Below, in pieces: positions 48,815 to 60,740 of a DNA stretch of 64,000 nt. The notes under the pieces are model-generated. The model saw only the letters and a program-made list of their open reading frames with translations, was not told the DNA's origin and made no database searches. The first letter of the stretch is position 1. Each line of letters starts with the position of its first letter. Origin of the DNA: Dugong dugon (taxonomy: Eukaryota > Chordata > Mammalia > Sirenia > Dugongidae); contig CM057469.1 in assembly GCA_030035585.1 (NCBI GenBank), positions 56,871,501 to 56,935,500 of the forward strand. Direction: 5' to 3'. The position numbers were made by a program, and so were the translations under genes.

Positions 48815-49019
48815 TAGAATGAAACACCATTGCCGCCAAGTCAATTCCAATCCATAGTGACCCTACAGAACAGAGTAGAACTGCGCCATACTGTTCCAAG
48901 GCTGTAATCTTTATGGAAGCAGACTGCAACATCTTTCTCCCTTGGAGCAGCTGGTGGGTTCAAACTGCTGACCTTTCCGCAGCCAAGCGCTTAACATCGT
49001 GCCACCACGGTTCCTCTGA
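48815..49019 (-). mobile_element. tRNA-derived SINE, long form (first of an adjacent pair)
   Basis: Minus-strand SINE with the CTGTAATCTTTATGGAAGC insert. It lies between CCTAGTGTTA at 48805-48814 and the same ten bases at 49020-49029. Confidence 0.92.
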
Positions 49020-49029
49020 CCTAGTGTTA

Positions 49030-49182
49030 ACCCATGCCATTGAGTAGATTCCAACTCTTAGCAACCCTATATGACATAGTAGAACTGCCCCACAGGGTTT
49101 CCAAGGAGTGGCTGGTGGATTTGAACTGCTGGCCTTTTGGTTAACAGCTGAGCTCTTAACCACTGCACCACCAAGGCTCTGT
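49030..49182 (-). mobile_element. tRNA-derived SINE, short form (second of an adjacent pair)
   Basis: Minus-strand SINE lacking the long-form insert. It lies between CCTAGTGTTA at 49020-49029 and 49183-49192. The different subfamily shows it is not a tandem copy of its neighbour. Confidence 0.92.
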
Positions 49183-49513
49183 CCTAGTGTTAGGGGATCT
49201 AAACTATTCTTGAGCTTTACTTCTGCTCTGAAAGATTCAAGAATCTATTAGTGACAATACTTAATTTTTGCCAACTCTGTTTTTTATCCTCCTTATAAGA
49301 TGTTTCGTGGATACCTCTCTGCTATATCCACATCTTGGAGCACACACTGACAAAAGGGGGTTATTCCTCTGACTCTGACAATAGTTCAAAGTGTATTCAA
49401 GCTAGTGTTAACTTACATAATGGCACTTTCTCATAAATATGACATAGAGTTGTGACCATAGTTCTTGATGGAAAAAGTTATACAGTATTTAATAATTTTC
49501 CTGTAATTAATTC

Positions 49514-49918
49514 AATGTTGTTGTTAGTTGCTGTTGAGTTGTCCCTGACTCATGACGACCCCATTCATGTACAACAGAACGAAATGTTGCCTGGTCTTGC
49601 ACCATCTTCACAATCATTGGCATGCTCAAGTCCATTGTTGCAGGCACTGTATATTTTGAGTGTCTCCCAACCCAGGGGGCTCATGTTCTAGCACTGTATC
49701 AGAAAATATTCTTTTGTGATTCACAGAGTTTTCACTGGCTAATTTTCAGAAGTACATCACCAGACCTTTCCTCCTAGACTGTCTTAGTCTGGAAGCTCCT
49801 CTGAAACCTATCCAGCATGGATGACCCTGCTGGCATTTGGAATACTGGTGGCATAGCTTCCAGCATCATAGCAACATGCAAGCCACCGCAGTACAACAAG
49901 CTGACAGACAGGTGGTGG
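49514..49918 (-). mobile_element. Internally deleted RTE derivative (class B junction)
   Basis: The RTE 3' end (GTTGTTGTTAGTTGCTG, CAGAACGAAATGTTGCC) is joined, via GCACTGTATATTTTGAGTG, to the RTE 5' end (GGCTAATTTTCAGAAGTAC, AGCATCATAGCAACATGC). The 50972 copy on the other strand has the same join. Confidence 0.85.
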
Positions 49919-50079
49919 ATTTAACTCATTATGGATAAGGATATAGAGAGTAAGCCATTGGAAATAGGTCAAGCCTTGAAACTGTCTCCATAGTCCATAT
50001 TCAGGCTGTGTGGTCCAGTGTGGCCTTCTTTCCACGTTCCAAGAAAGGATCTGTATAGTGTATAGTTCAAGCTCTCAGG

Positions 50080-50310
50080 CTCAGACAGGCTTGAGTGTGA
50101 AGCCAGCTCTGAAATTTACATGGACTACCCCTGGAGTTAATACAAATCCTTGCTATGACCTTGGGCAAGTGACTTAAAGTGTCCGTGCCCCAGTCCTCCC
50201 ATCTGTAAACTGATGATAATAATGGTACCTACCATATGGCATTGTTTTGAAGATTAAAGGAGATTGTCCACATGAGGTCATTAGTAAAGTGACTGAAACA
50301 GAGCAAGGTT
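50080..50310 (-). repeat. MIR relic
   Basis: CTATGACCTTGGGCAAGTGA, then CCATCTGTAAACTGATGATA and GGTACCTACCATATGGCATT give reverse-complement MIR over nearly its full length. Confidence 0.88.
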
Positions 50311-50424
50311 TATCCTTCATAAAGCTTGACTGTCTGCTCACAACTTTAAGGGAAATGAAACAGAGCTAAGGTTTGGGAGAATTAATTTGATTCTTTTCCA
50401 TAAATAGTTAAATCAGGATGATTA

Positions 50425-50815
50425 AAACCACAATCATTCTGTTCCTGCCACACTTACCTCCTTGTATTTCTTTGAACTCATCAAGCACATTCCTTTGCAC
50501 TTACTGTTCCTTCTGCCTGGAGTGTCATGTTCCCAGATGGCCGACTGGCTTACTCTTTCACTTCCTTCAGTTCTCTGCTAAAATATTACCTTCTCAGAGA
50601 GGTTATTCCTGACCACCCTGTCCACAATAGCACATGATATCACTCTATATCCCTTTGAATAGCTTTACTTTTCTTCATAGCACTTAGGGCCAGCTGACAT
50701 TCTATATTTATCTTCTTACTGTGATCTCATCCTACACAATGGCAGGAACTTTTGTTCACTGCTGTACCCTGACACCTGTAACTGCCTGACACACATTTTT
50801 GGATAATAGGTATCC
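50425..50815 (+). repeat. L2 LINE 3' region
   Basis: TTCCTTCTGCCTGGAGTG, then CTCAGAGAGGTTATTCCTGA, TTCTTCATAGCACTTAGGG and ATGGCAGGAACTTTTGTTC follow the L2 3' region in order on the + strand. Confidence 0.88.
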
Positions 50816-50829
50816 AAAAACATAGGTTA

Positions 50830-50936
50830 GAGTAGAACTGCCCCCATAGGGTTTCCAAGGAGTGGTTGGTGGATTCGAACTGCCGACCTTTTGGTTAGCA
50901 GCTGAATGCTTAACCACTGTACCACCAGGGCTCCAA
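50830..50936 (-). mobile_element. tRNA-derived SINE, 3'-truncated copy
   Basis: It runs from AGAGTAGAACTGCCCCCATA to CCACCAGGGCTCC on the + strand, so the RTE-like tail segment is missing and the tRNA-like head is intact (GGATTCGAACTGCC box-B-like site). Confidence 0.87.
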
Positions 50937-50971
50937 ATGAATGGTACTGTTGAATAATTCATTATTAATAA

Positions 50972-51340
50972 TTATGCATGTTATTATGATGCTAGAAGCT
51001 ATGTCACCAGTATTTCATATACCAGCAGCATCACACATGGTGGACAGGTTTCAACAGAGCTTCTTGACTAAGACCTACTAGGAAAAAAGGCCTGGTGATC
51101 TACTTCTGAAAATTAGCCAATGAAATGCCTATGGATCACAACAGAATATTGTTTGATATAGTGCTGGAAGATGAGCCCTCTAGTTGGAAGGTACTCAAAA
51201 CACACAGTGACTATAACAACAGACTTGAGCATACCAAAAATCATGAAGATAGCTCATGACTGGGCAACATTTCTTTCTGTTGTACAAGGGGTCATCATAA
51301 GTCAGAGCTGACTCGATGGCAACTAACAACAACAACAAAA
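50972..51340 (+). mobile_element. Internally deleted RTE derivative (class B junction)
   Basis: The 5' segment (ATGATGCTAGAAGCTATGTC, GGCCTGGTGATCTACTTC) continues to GGAAGGTACTCAAAACACAC, then directly to AGTGACTATAACAACAGAC of the RTE 3' end, and ends GATGGCAACTAACAACAACA. It is in inverted orientation to the 49514 copy, 1.05 kb away. Confidence 0.87.
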
Positions 51341-52494
51341 CGTTAGCTGCTTCACAGCCTCAGAACCAGGACTTCCCTTCAGTCTCCAGATCCTGGGGCA
51401 GAACTTTGCCCACTAGTCACATCTACTCTGACAGAGATTAATTCACTCTCTGGAACCTCACTGCTCTTTCCTATAGTGAAGCAGAGATGAAGCTTGATTG
51501 AGTCCATTAAAGATATTTAATAGCTTTGACTTTCAAAGGGAAGTGGTCGGTAGAGGTCCCTTTCCTCCTAGGAAAGTCCTCTACTTCGATGCAAATGTAT
51601 GGTCACAAATAGCTTTGTGAATAGAAGGCTTCTCCCAGTGTCTCCCAGGTGGCAGCCAAACTCTACAGTCCAAGAGGCGTCAGAGAAATGGAAGTGCACT
51701 TCTACCTCCCAACAGATCCTGAGAAGATAACCCTGGAACAGCTAAAATGTGTTTTTCAAAGACAATGTATATAATATGCTTTGCACGTGATAAACAGGTG
51801 TTCAATGAAAGGTAGCTATTGTTATTAGAAATGTAACCACACAGTATACAGTTTCTTCTAGGCAGTTCCTTAACTAGATATAGGAATAACCACACAGAAC
51901 GGCAATCAGCATTTATTTCCATTTCCTTAGTTATCTACACATTCAGTGAAAATAGGAGCTGAGGTCAGTACAACACAGACTTTTATAATGGTCCTGATCA
52001 GGCTTGTTCTATTTTTCCCCGCTCTAAATTTTCCATCTGCAAGTACATGACCATAATAGGTTGACTCATAACATAAAATCATAACAGTGTGTATTTTCAT
52101 CAGTAACTAGAAAATACCATACCTCTACAGATTCTCAGAAAAGGAAAAAGGAAAAAAAAAAAAAAAGCGAAGCTCATAAAAGTTGGATGAATTGAAACAA
52201 AGGCTCATTCCCTGGATAAATTCCTCAGTTGTGCATATGCCCTCATTAATGCCCTGACAATCAAAACAGAAAAACCACACACTCTTTTTAATACTAGAAC
52301 CTAGAGCTGAATCCTAACTCCCTGTCATTCAAAGAGACTGGGAGATGGGAAGTACTCTAAAATGGAATGTGCTTAATTTAGTTGGAGTCAGACTGGCCTC
52401 AGTCTTCCAGGCTCTGGTCCACTCTATGGGTATATAGGAAAGTGGATGATAAGGACACACATACACAGCTCTGTTACCCAAAATGCATCATCGT
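51341..52494. other. Unique intergenic sequence
   Basis: No gene or confident repeat. An A run of about 15 occurs near 52153. Confidence 0.5.
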
Positions 52495-52745
52495 TATCAA
52501 CATAACAGCTTACACTGACGTAGTATTTACTGTGTGTCAGGCACTCCTAAGCAATGTGTGTGTGTGTTTGTGTGTGAGTGAATATGTATTATATAATCTT
52601 CACAACAACCCTATCAAGAAGCCAGTATCTTTACTGTACAGATGGGAAAATTAAGGAACAAGGCGACACAGCTCAAAAGTGGCAAAAGTGGCATTTGGAA
52701 CTCTGGCCATCTGAATTCTGGTGTCTGTGCTTTTAACCACTGCAC
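52495..52745 (+). repeat. MIR relic with a TG microsatellite
   Basis: GTGTGTCAGGCACTCCTAAG, then TCTTCACAACAACCCTATCA, GTACAGATGGGAAAATTAAG and GCTTTTAACCACTGCACT follow MIR nearly end to end. A short (TG)n has expanded at 52555-52579 within it. Confidence 0.88.
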
Positions 52746-53289
52746 TCGAGACTGGACATTTACCAAAGAATGATCCCAGTTGTGGGGCCCACCTCAAACC
52801 ACTTCCCCTAAGGTGCCACCAGAAGAAGTCGTACCTTTCCCGAGTAGAATGGCGATATTGTTGTGTCCTATTCCTTCAGGAGATTCTGGCGCCTTCCAAA
52901 TGTTTGGAATGTCAGTAGCTCACACTGGCAGAGCTCCTGTGTTACTTGGAGAAGTTCAAAGATTAAACTGGTCACTCAATGTGGCAGCGGTAAAGGTTTG
53001 CTTTCCTGTTCTGTGGGAAACGCTGTACTGAGTGAGCACTGAGAACTGAAAAGGTGAAGAGAGAATCAGCCCTTGTGCCCGACACAGACAGTGTTTAATG
53101 ACAAAGGCAGGGCAGCCGCTTTCATCTGTGTTCATGGAAAGAGATTCAGACAGGAGAGAGCAGCCAAATTTAGAAGTTCACTAGTAGAAACACTTACATA
53201 ACATAGAGAAGATAAACAGAGAAAGGTGGGTGTTTGTAGTTGATACAGATAATAATTTTTTTATCATTATTATTATTGCTACATTTATT
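52746..53289. other. Unique intergenic sequence
   Basis: Less AT-rich than average. Overlapping open frames of 65 and 83 codons occur near 52721-53031, without a start context, splice sites or composition that would make them credible. Confidence 0.45.
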
Positions 53290-53420
53290 CAATATTTAAC
53301 AGAACATTCCTCAAAATAACCTCATGAGAAGCTGAAATTTAGAGAAGCTAGGTAATTTCCACAAGAGCACATAGCAGTAACTGGCAGAACAAAGACTCAG
53401 CCCTAGACCTGACTCCAAAC
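53290..53420 (+). repeat. MIR relic
   Basis: CTCAAAATAACCTCATGAGA, then GCTAGGTAATTTCCACAAG and a Cys-codon-free CTGGCAGAACAAAGACTC segment follow the MIR 3' half. Confidence 0.65.
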
Positions 53421-54640
53421 CCCCTACCCCAGCTCTCCATTCTACAGAGGGCAGCAGGGCAGGGCTGGGTTTTGCTGGCAAATCTTGCAGAGCTGTTGAA
53501 ATATAGGAGGGTAGAAACCCAAGAGACAGGGAGTAGATTCAGGACTTTCAAAAAGAATCATGTGGTACTTCTTTTTCGCCCTGCCAAGACAAAGGAAAAT
53601 AGCAGTTACTTATTTGTAAAAAGATTCCCCCTTCTAAATTAATCCAACATGAATAAAACATAGCATCAGCCAAGTTGCACATGGCTATTGCTAACAATCT
53701 CAAAAGATTCTGAAGGGGACTTTGTCGGAACAAGAATAATTACATACTTATATAATCTTAGACCACTTTCCTTTTCAGCTAAGTGTGAAAATGGAATCAA
53801 CTGATGCCATAAACTTACTAACAATGCATTTAAATCAAGAGTTTGGATTTGAAATCCAAAGTTCACTGTTCTCACCACACTTAGAAAAACCTGTGCTCTA
53901 AAGTGAATTAGTTGTGCGGTAAAAAGTTCAGTAACGTCTATGGAGTCATCACAGGATGGCTATCCTTTTGGGTGAAGTTCTCTGTTCATTTGAGCATTAT
54001 GTTCTCAGGCACAGCACAGTACTTAAGAAAAATAGACCCACAAATCAGTAAAGGCATTCTTTGTCAACCATCTGGCAGGCTGTTAAGTGGATGATTTTTC
54101 TCTTTTCCTTTTTTTTTTCCCCAGCCAAATAATTTCAACACAATCTACTACCAGATGTCTTCTGTTTCTGAACAAATTATGATAGGAAGCAATTTCTGTC
54201 TACCGACAAAGGTATAAATAGTGAGTAATCTTGGCTCCATTTCAAGTGCAGTGCAAAACTGGGGCACCTTGCACCCCAAGACACACTATTCAATTTTCTC
54301 TTCAATATTCTTATGGATATTTTCAATTTCCCAAGATTATTCTAAAGAATAAGGGAAATGATACATTCAGAGATAGAGAGATGATAATTGTTGGCTCTAT
54401 TTGTTTTGTTATAAGAATAAATTTTTACTTGCGGAATTATAAACTATGCATATATATGAGCAGAATTCTATGTTACAATCAAACACCCCTTAAGAAAATA
54501 TGCAGCTGATTACCATCTAAAGATATGCAAAACTGTTATTGCTCTGCATGGCAATTAAGTAAAACTGAAATTCAATAATAAGTGTAATTTTTAATTTCTA
54601 CAAATTACTTTTATGTTTCAAATTATTTATTCTCCCCTAT
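53421..54640. other. Unique intergenic sequence
   Basis: No gene or confident repeat recognised on either strand. Confidence 0.5.
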
Positions 54641-54650
54641 TTGCAAAAGA

Positions 54651-54803
54651 GGAGCACTGGTGGTGCAGTGGTTAAAGAGATCGGCTGCTCACAAAAAGAT
54701 CGGCCCTTCAAATCCAGCCATTCCTTGGAAATACTTTGTGGCAGTTGTACTCTATCCTATAGGGTCGCTATGAGTTGAAATCCACTCAATGGCAATGGGG
54801 TAC
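54651..54803 (+). mobile_element. tRNA-derived SINE, short form
   Basis: GGAGCACTGGTGGTGCAGTGG head and GGGTCGCTATGAGTTG tail. The flanks TTGCAAAAGA (54641-54650) and TTGGAAAAGA (54804-54813) match at 9 of 10 positions. Confidence 0.9.
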
Positions 54804-56432
54804 TTGGAAAAGAATTTAAAATAGATTACAACAAAAGACGTAATAAGAAAAGTAAAAAGTCTGCAGACAGAGGAGTATAAGAGGTGCAAACATTTTGACT
54901 ACAAGGTAATATCATTGTTGCCACTGAAATTCAAATTTCACTCTGCATACCCTTGTAAGAAGGTTAGACAGATGATAGAGAGAGAGACACACACAGAGAA
55001 ACAGAAAGAAAGAAGGGAGAAAGGGAGGAAGAAAGAAAAGCTACGCTAAATTGGGTGGCTGCCATCATATCATTATCGTACAGGAAAAGACACATCAACC
55101 TGGTTCTTGCCACTAAATCAAAACAAGAGTTTATAGGGGAAGGAAAGAGAATTGCCAATAAAAAAGAAACCATTCTTAAAGCTCTAACTGAATAATCTTT
55201 GAAACATAAACCAGAAAATCTCTAGAGAGATGAACCATGATGACCAAAGTTCCAGGAGCTTTTACAGGATCACCTATACACAGATATTGAAACAAAGACA
55301 GGGTGATACTATTTTCTCAGGGCTACAGGAGACCAGGATCACAAACTGAGATGACTACAGAATACAGACAGTTAATAGAGGCTGTGGTAGGGTCTGTGGT
55401 AGAAGGAGAACAGGCAGGCTATTAACGGAGAGTATATGTCTAGACCTAGAGGAAACACGATACAAGCAACACATTCAACCCATAGATCATATGATTGTGT
55501 TCCCAGTTACAGGCAAATAAAAACCATTGCAGTATACTTAATGTTAGAAGCATTATTAGTAATTTGTATACATCAATATGAGATTTTAAGCTTATTAAGC
55601 AGGACTTCCACACCATGAAGGGTGTAGTAGGTCATGAAAGGGTAACACCTGCAACAATCAAAAAAGTCAGATGAATTACCAAAAACCATACCTTTAAAGA
55701 CACTGAAGTACTTTGCGAACAATGAAAACTAGCTGTACGAAAATCATAGGAAAAGAAGGTCCCTTCCCAGGTGATTGAGAGCAGAAGGCAAGAGAGCTAA
55801 GCTCAAAATTTGGAAAAATTAAATCTCCTAGTCTTTCAAGGCAGAAAAGACAGAGCTATCAGATTCTTTAAACAAATGAGAAGTCCATGCCTGAAGAACA
55901 TGCATGAAACAGAGGTGGATCAAGTCTTACTAAAAATGCAACTCAGGCCCAACACAGCTCAATCTCTAATTAGATTAGGGTGATCAGACACTTACTCTAC
56001 CTGTTTCACAGAGGAAAGGGGAAACCCTCTCCTGTGGAATATAACAAAAGATAGGGTAAATTAAAAAAAAAAACACATTTGTAGACTTCAGTAAAAATAT
56101 AGTAAAGATTACCCATTGTGTAACTGAAAGAAATTCATAATTTCATTTCATATCTCTGCTGTAGTCAAAAGAAAGTACAATTCCATTACATTTACATGAT
56201 TATTAATGGCCTATGAAAATCTAGCTGATTTAATATATCACCACGGAGATTCTTAGAAGGAAATTGCTAGTGTTGATAGCAATAAAACTTGTCAGAAATA
56301 AAATACCAATTATCTATTTTATATGATGTTTTCTATGTACATAACTACCTATCATTGATGTAATTACCTTTCAATGATTTTGCTTCAATATATATAGATG
56401 CGTACACTGAAAATAAGAATAGCACTTAATGT
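54804..56432. other. Unique intergenic sequence with a purine-rich tract
   Basis: 54975-55040 is a GA/GAAA-rich simple repeat. The rest, including 55200-56060, may hold old L1 5' material (A-rich, many short motifs) but I cannot support a family. Confidence 0.45.
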
Positions 56433-56443
56433 TACCATTTCAT

Positions 56444-57933
56444 TGCAAATCAAAACTACAATGAGATACCATTGCACCCGAACAAGGCTAGCATTAATCC
56501 AAAAAACACAAAATAATAAATGCTGGAGAGGTTGTGGAGAGACTGGAACGCTTACACACTGTCGGTGGGAATGTAAAATGGTACAACCACTTTGGAAATA
56601 GATTTGGCGCTTCCTTAAAATGCTCGAAATAGAAGTACCATACGATCCAGCAATCCCACTCCTTGGAATATATCCTAGAGAAATAAGAGCCGTCACACAA
56701 ATAGATATATGCACACTCATGTTCATTGCAGCACTGTTCATGATAGCAAAAAGATGGAAACAACCTAGGTGCCCATCACCAGATGAATGGATAAACAAAT
56801 TATGGTATATTCACACAATGCAATACTATACAACAATAAAGAACAATGATGAATCTGTGAAACACCTTATAACATGGAGGATCTGGAAGGCATTACTGTG
56901 AGTGAATTTAGTCAGTCACAAAAGGACAAATACTGTATAAGTCCACTATTATAAGGACTCAAGAAAAGGTTTAAACACAGAAGAAAACATTCTTTGATGG
57001 TTACGAGGGTGGAGAGGGTTATTCACTAACTAGATAGTAGGCAAGAATTATCTTAGGTGAAGGGAAGGACAGCACACACTACAGAGTAAGACAGCACAAC
57101 TGAACTAAACCAAAGCTCAGTAGTTTCCTGAATACAACCAAACACTTCGAGGGACAGAGCAGCAGGGGCAGGGGTCTAGGGACCATACTTTCAGGGGACA
57201 TCTAGGTCAGTTGGCATAACGAAGTTTATTAAGATAATGTTCTGCATCCTACTTTGGTGAGTGGCGTCTGAGGTCTTAAAAGCTAGCAAGCTGCCATCTA
57301 AGATGCATCAATTGGTCCCAACCCACCTGGAGTAAAGGAGAATGAAGAATAACAAAGTCACAAGGAAAGTACTAGCCCAAGAGACAGATATGGCCACATA
57401 AACCAGAGACTGCATCAGCCTGAGACCAGAAGAACTATATGGTGCCCAGCTATCACAATGACCGCCCTGACAAGGAACGCAACAGAGAGTCCCTGATAGA
57501 GCAGGAAAAAACTAGGGTGCAGAACTTAAATTCTAATAAAAAGACCAGATTTAATGGTCTGACTGAGACTGGAGGAGCCCCAGAAAGCACGGCCCCCAAA
57601 CTCTCTGTCAATCCAGCACTAAAACCATCCCCAAGGCCAACTCTTCCAAGATTAGACTGGACTATGGGACACAAAATGATACTCGTGAAGAGTGTGCTTC
57701 TTAGCTCAAGTAGATGCATGAAACTAAATGGGCAGCTCCTGTCCAGAGGTGAGATGAGAAGGCAGAAAGGGTCAGGAGTTAGTTGAATAGGCACGGGAAA
57801 TCAGAGGTGGAAAGGAGGAGTGTGCTGTCACAGTATGGGGAGAGCAATTAGGGTCACATAACAATGTATGTATAAATTTTTGTATGAGAGACTAACTTGA
57901 ATTGTAAACTTTCACTTACAGTACAACAATAAC
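56444..57933 (+). mobile_element. 5'-truncated L1 (ORF2 C-terminus and 3' UTR, second lineage)
   Basis: It begins within ORF2 at TGCAAATCAAAACTAC, retains the C-terminal Cys-rich segment ([18 protein letters not shown] frame near 56520) and follows the 46200-47300 3' UTR. It ends at TACAACAATAA with no poly-A. The flanks TACCATTTCAT (56433-56443) and TACCATATCAT (57934-57944) are an 11-bp duplication with one mismatch. Confidence 0.9.
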
Positions 57934-57944
57934 TACCATATCAT

Positions 57945-58849
57945 AACTTGTTGACTGAAAAGTTTCTAAAGGAATTCAGCTATTCTACAAAACCTACTGT
58001 GTCTTCCAGTAACATCAACATATATCTTAAAATCTCATAATTTTATAGCCATAAAATACCAACATTTTTTATAGCAAAGTTGGTCATGTTTGAACCTAGT
58101 TCCTTATTCTAGAAATGAATACGGGAACTTACAGTGTCTCCCTCTATAGCTCTAAGCAAACTATCAGTGAAAAGCTATCATCCTAAGACTTTGTCATCAG
58201 ATAATATGTCCAGAGAAGTCCACTCAGTACAGAATATTCATTCAATCATTCATTTATCATTTACTCAACAAACATTATCAAGCAATCGCTACATGCAAGA
58301 CACTTATTCTCAGTGCTGAGATACAGTAGAAAATAAAATAGACAGGAATTTCTGCCTCCAAAAGGAACAAGATACAAATTCTATACAACATGTAAAATGA
58401 ACTTCTTTTTAAATGTCTGGCCAAAGGGCAGGAAAATAAGAAAAATTCTTAGAGGTCTGACAAAACAAGAAAGAAAATTCAGAGATGTAAGAGAGCTACT
58501 GAAGTCACTGGTTTCTCTAGGGACATCTTCCCATCTCATGGCCTAAGGCTTGTATGTTTTAGTAAGCAAAAGGATGGAAGACCAAGGCTAAGGTTTCCAT
58601 GTGGCTGAAGACCATAAAGCCAGGAACCTTGATAGGCAGGTGAAGCAGGGAAAGAAAAAAAAAAAAAACTTACCTATATTGGATTTAACTCTGAATGGAG
58701 GAGGAAAAAAAAAGATCTCCAGAGACTTCTTAACCACTCACATTGCCTAGAAGGTTACATTACCTTCTATAACCTAAGCTGAAAGTGTAGCCTAAAGAGG
58801 CCCTGGGGCACTCCCAATGCCTGGAAAATGCAAATTCAAATATTTTCTA
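57945..58849. other. Intergenic, one old repeat-like segment
   Basis: 58215-58340 (ATTCATTCAATCATTCATTT ... CAGTGCTGAGATACAGTAG) resembles a common old mammalian repeat of uncertain family. The rest is unique. Confidence 0.45.
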
Positions 58850-59104
58850 GTGGAAAGCACCTTAAAGTCAGTTCTCAAAGTATTTCCATCAGCAGAGTTC
58901 CAAGGAATATAATCTCAAAATCAAAAATCTAAAAACACATAAACAACCATGAGCAAGAATTTGCAGAAACAAGTAAGTGCAAAGTCAAACCCACAAGAAC
59001 AAATGGTATAAAAATTTTGCTAAATAAAATAAAAAACAAGTATGTTTATATGTTTAAAGAAATAAAAAAGTATATTATAAATGTAATGATATAAAAAGGA
59101 TTAT
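58850..59104 (+). mobile_element. Possible ancient L1 fragment left of the MaLR-like element
   Basis: A-rich sequence (AAAAACACATAAACAACC, ACAAGTAAGTGCAAAGTC) of L1 5'/ORF1-like composition. It may be the same old L1 that resumes at 61178, on the far side of the provirus. Composition-based inference only. Confidence 0.35.
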
Positions 59105-59659
59105 TGTGGTGTTATGGATCACTTTTATATTGCCTTTCTCGTCATGGTCTTATAACTCCCACCAAATAATTGGATATTATAGATTACAGAGAGCGTGTAA
59201 CTCTGCCTTCAGCCAATACTCAATTGAATATGCTAAAAGGGGAACTAGGATTTACCTGAAAGAAACACAAGCTGTTCATGTCAATGCAGTAGTCCTGTGT
59301 ACAGAGTACTGGGGGCTTAGGCTGAAAACCTGAGCCCCACCCAGAATCTTTCCAGTCAATAAATTTGCATTTGAAAAGACAGTAGACCCACTCAGAACTG
59401 CTGGAAAAGCAGTAGATTTGCATTTGAAGGAAGGAAACAGCAGAGGAAAAAAAAAATTGACTGTTTTGCTTTTTGAATTTCAAGCAAGCAGTTTGCCATT
59501 GGGTGCATCCAGGCAGGAAAAGTCAGTGCCCATTGGAAGAAACCCTTTCCAGGACTGGAAGTTGAAGCCAGTGAGTAGACAGCCTGGTATGCTTGCTGGA
59601 GGTGACCACCTGGGGCCACGAGATGAGTGGAAGTGGGGGAGGTACAGCAATGAAGAGAT

Positions 59660-59930
59660 GGGCTGAGTTTGGATACGTTCCATTGGCACCGTCTGACCTA
59701 GCCCACAGGGGCTAGGGATAAGAAAGAGAGAGAAAGGGCTGGCTGGTCTGAAGCGCAGGGAGTTATGTGGACTCCTAAGCCTATGGGTGGTGCTCGTTGA
59801 TCTAGCCAATGGGAACCAGGGATGAAAGAGGGAAGGGGCTAGCAGGTCTGAAGTACAGGGAGGTGTATGGACTCCCGAGCCTGCAGCTGGTACCCATTGA
59901 CCCAGCCCATAGGAACTTGGGATGAGCTGA
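59660..59930 (+). repeat. ~100-bp tandem repeat inside the MaLR-like internal region
   Basis: GGTCTGAAGCGCAGGGAG (59745) recurs as GGTCTGAAGTACAGGGAG (59845). The companion segments CTAGCCCACAGGGGCTAGGGAT, CTAGCCAATGGGAACCAGGG and CAGCCCATAGGAACTTGGG, which all recur with the same spacing, give two and a half units. Confidence 0.82.
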
Positions 59931-60740
59931 CCAGAACCTGACCAAATGAAGAGAAAGATGTTTGACACTGTGAGCTGGCGTAGATGGCTGCAATTTGATG
60001 GTTTGCTCTGGACTGGACTTTGCTTATGGATGCAAAGTTCCAAGTGGTACAGAAGATTCTTCAGATCAAGGGACATGCTTGTCTCCTCAGAGTACTGGTT
60101 TGATAGGGATGGGTAATTTAATTTAATTATCTAAAATGGGGGGAGATAAAGGCATGAAGTGGCTGGCTTACACGTTTTTATGGGTGTGCTTACTTTGGAA
60201 ATGAAGGGGACAAGGGAAGATCCCCACTGAATAGCTTCCTCTTTTCCAAAAGGGTTCTGGGGAAGAGATGTTGGGGGGAAGATGCTGATAGGATTATATA
60301 ATTCAGCTGTGAATGGTGACTGGTAGCAGGATTAATTATGATTGTGAAAACTGTAATTGTAGAGGCTGTGTGAAAGAGTGGACTAAAAAGGAGGCACTGC
60401 TAGACTGGAGTACAGTGGCTGAACGTGAAGTCCCTTAAAGGCTTTGCTATGCTGATACCTCAAGAGAGGCTCAGAGCAAGGGAATAATCTTCTCTCAGTT
60501 AAATTTTATCAGACACCAGAAAGGGTGAAAACAAGATGACTTTTGGAGAACCTGACCAGATCAGATGGATACCTGCAGCAAACCTGAATAACTAGTACCT
60601 GAGTAACCTCACCTGAAGGACTCTTTGCCCTACTGAAAGACTAATTGTTAATGACTGTTTTGGACTGATAAAATGATTGGGAGGGGGAAGGTACCCTCCA
60701 AGTATGAAAGAATCATGGCTAGAAAAGCCAGGGGGTGGCC

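Noticed and set aside
52721-53031. Overlapping short frames (65 and 83 codons) in a less AT-rich stretch
   Set aside because: No splice sites, conserved motif or neighbouring exons; the two frames overlap each other, as happens by chance.
59480-60076. 198-codon open frame on the minus strand
   Set aside because: It lies antisense across the MaLR-like internal region, partly over a tandem repeat that yields repeated peptide segments. No start context, splice structure or recognisable domain.
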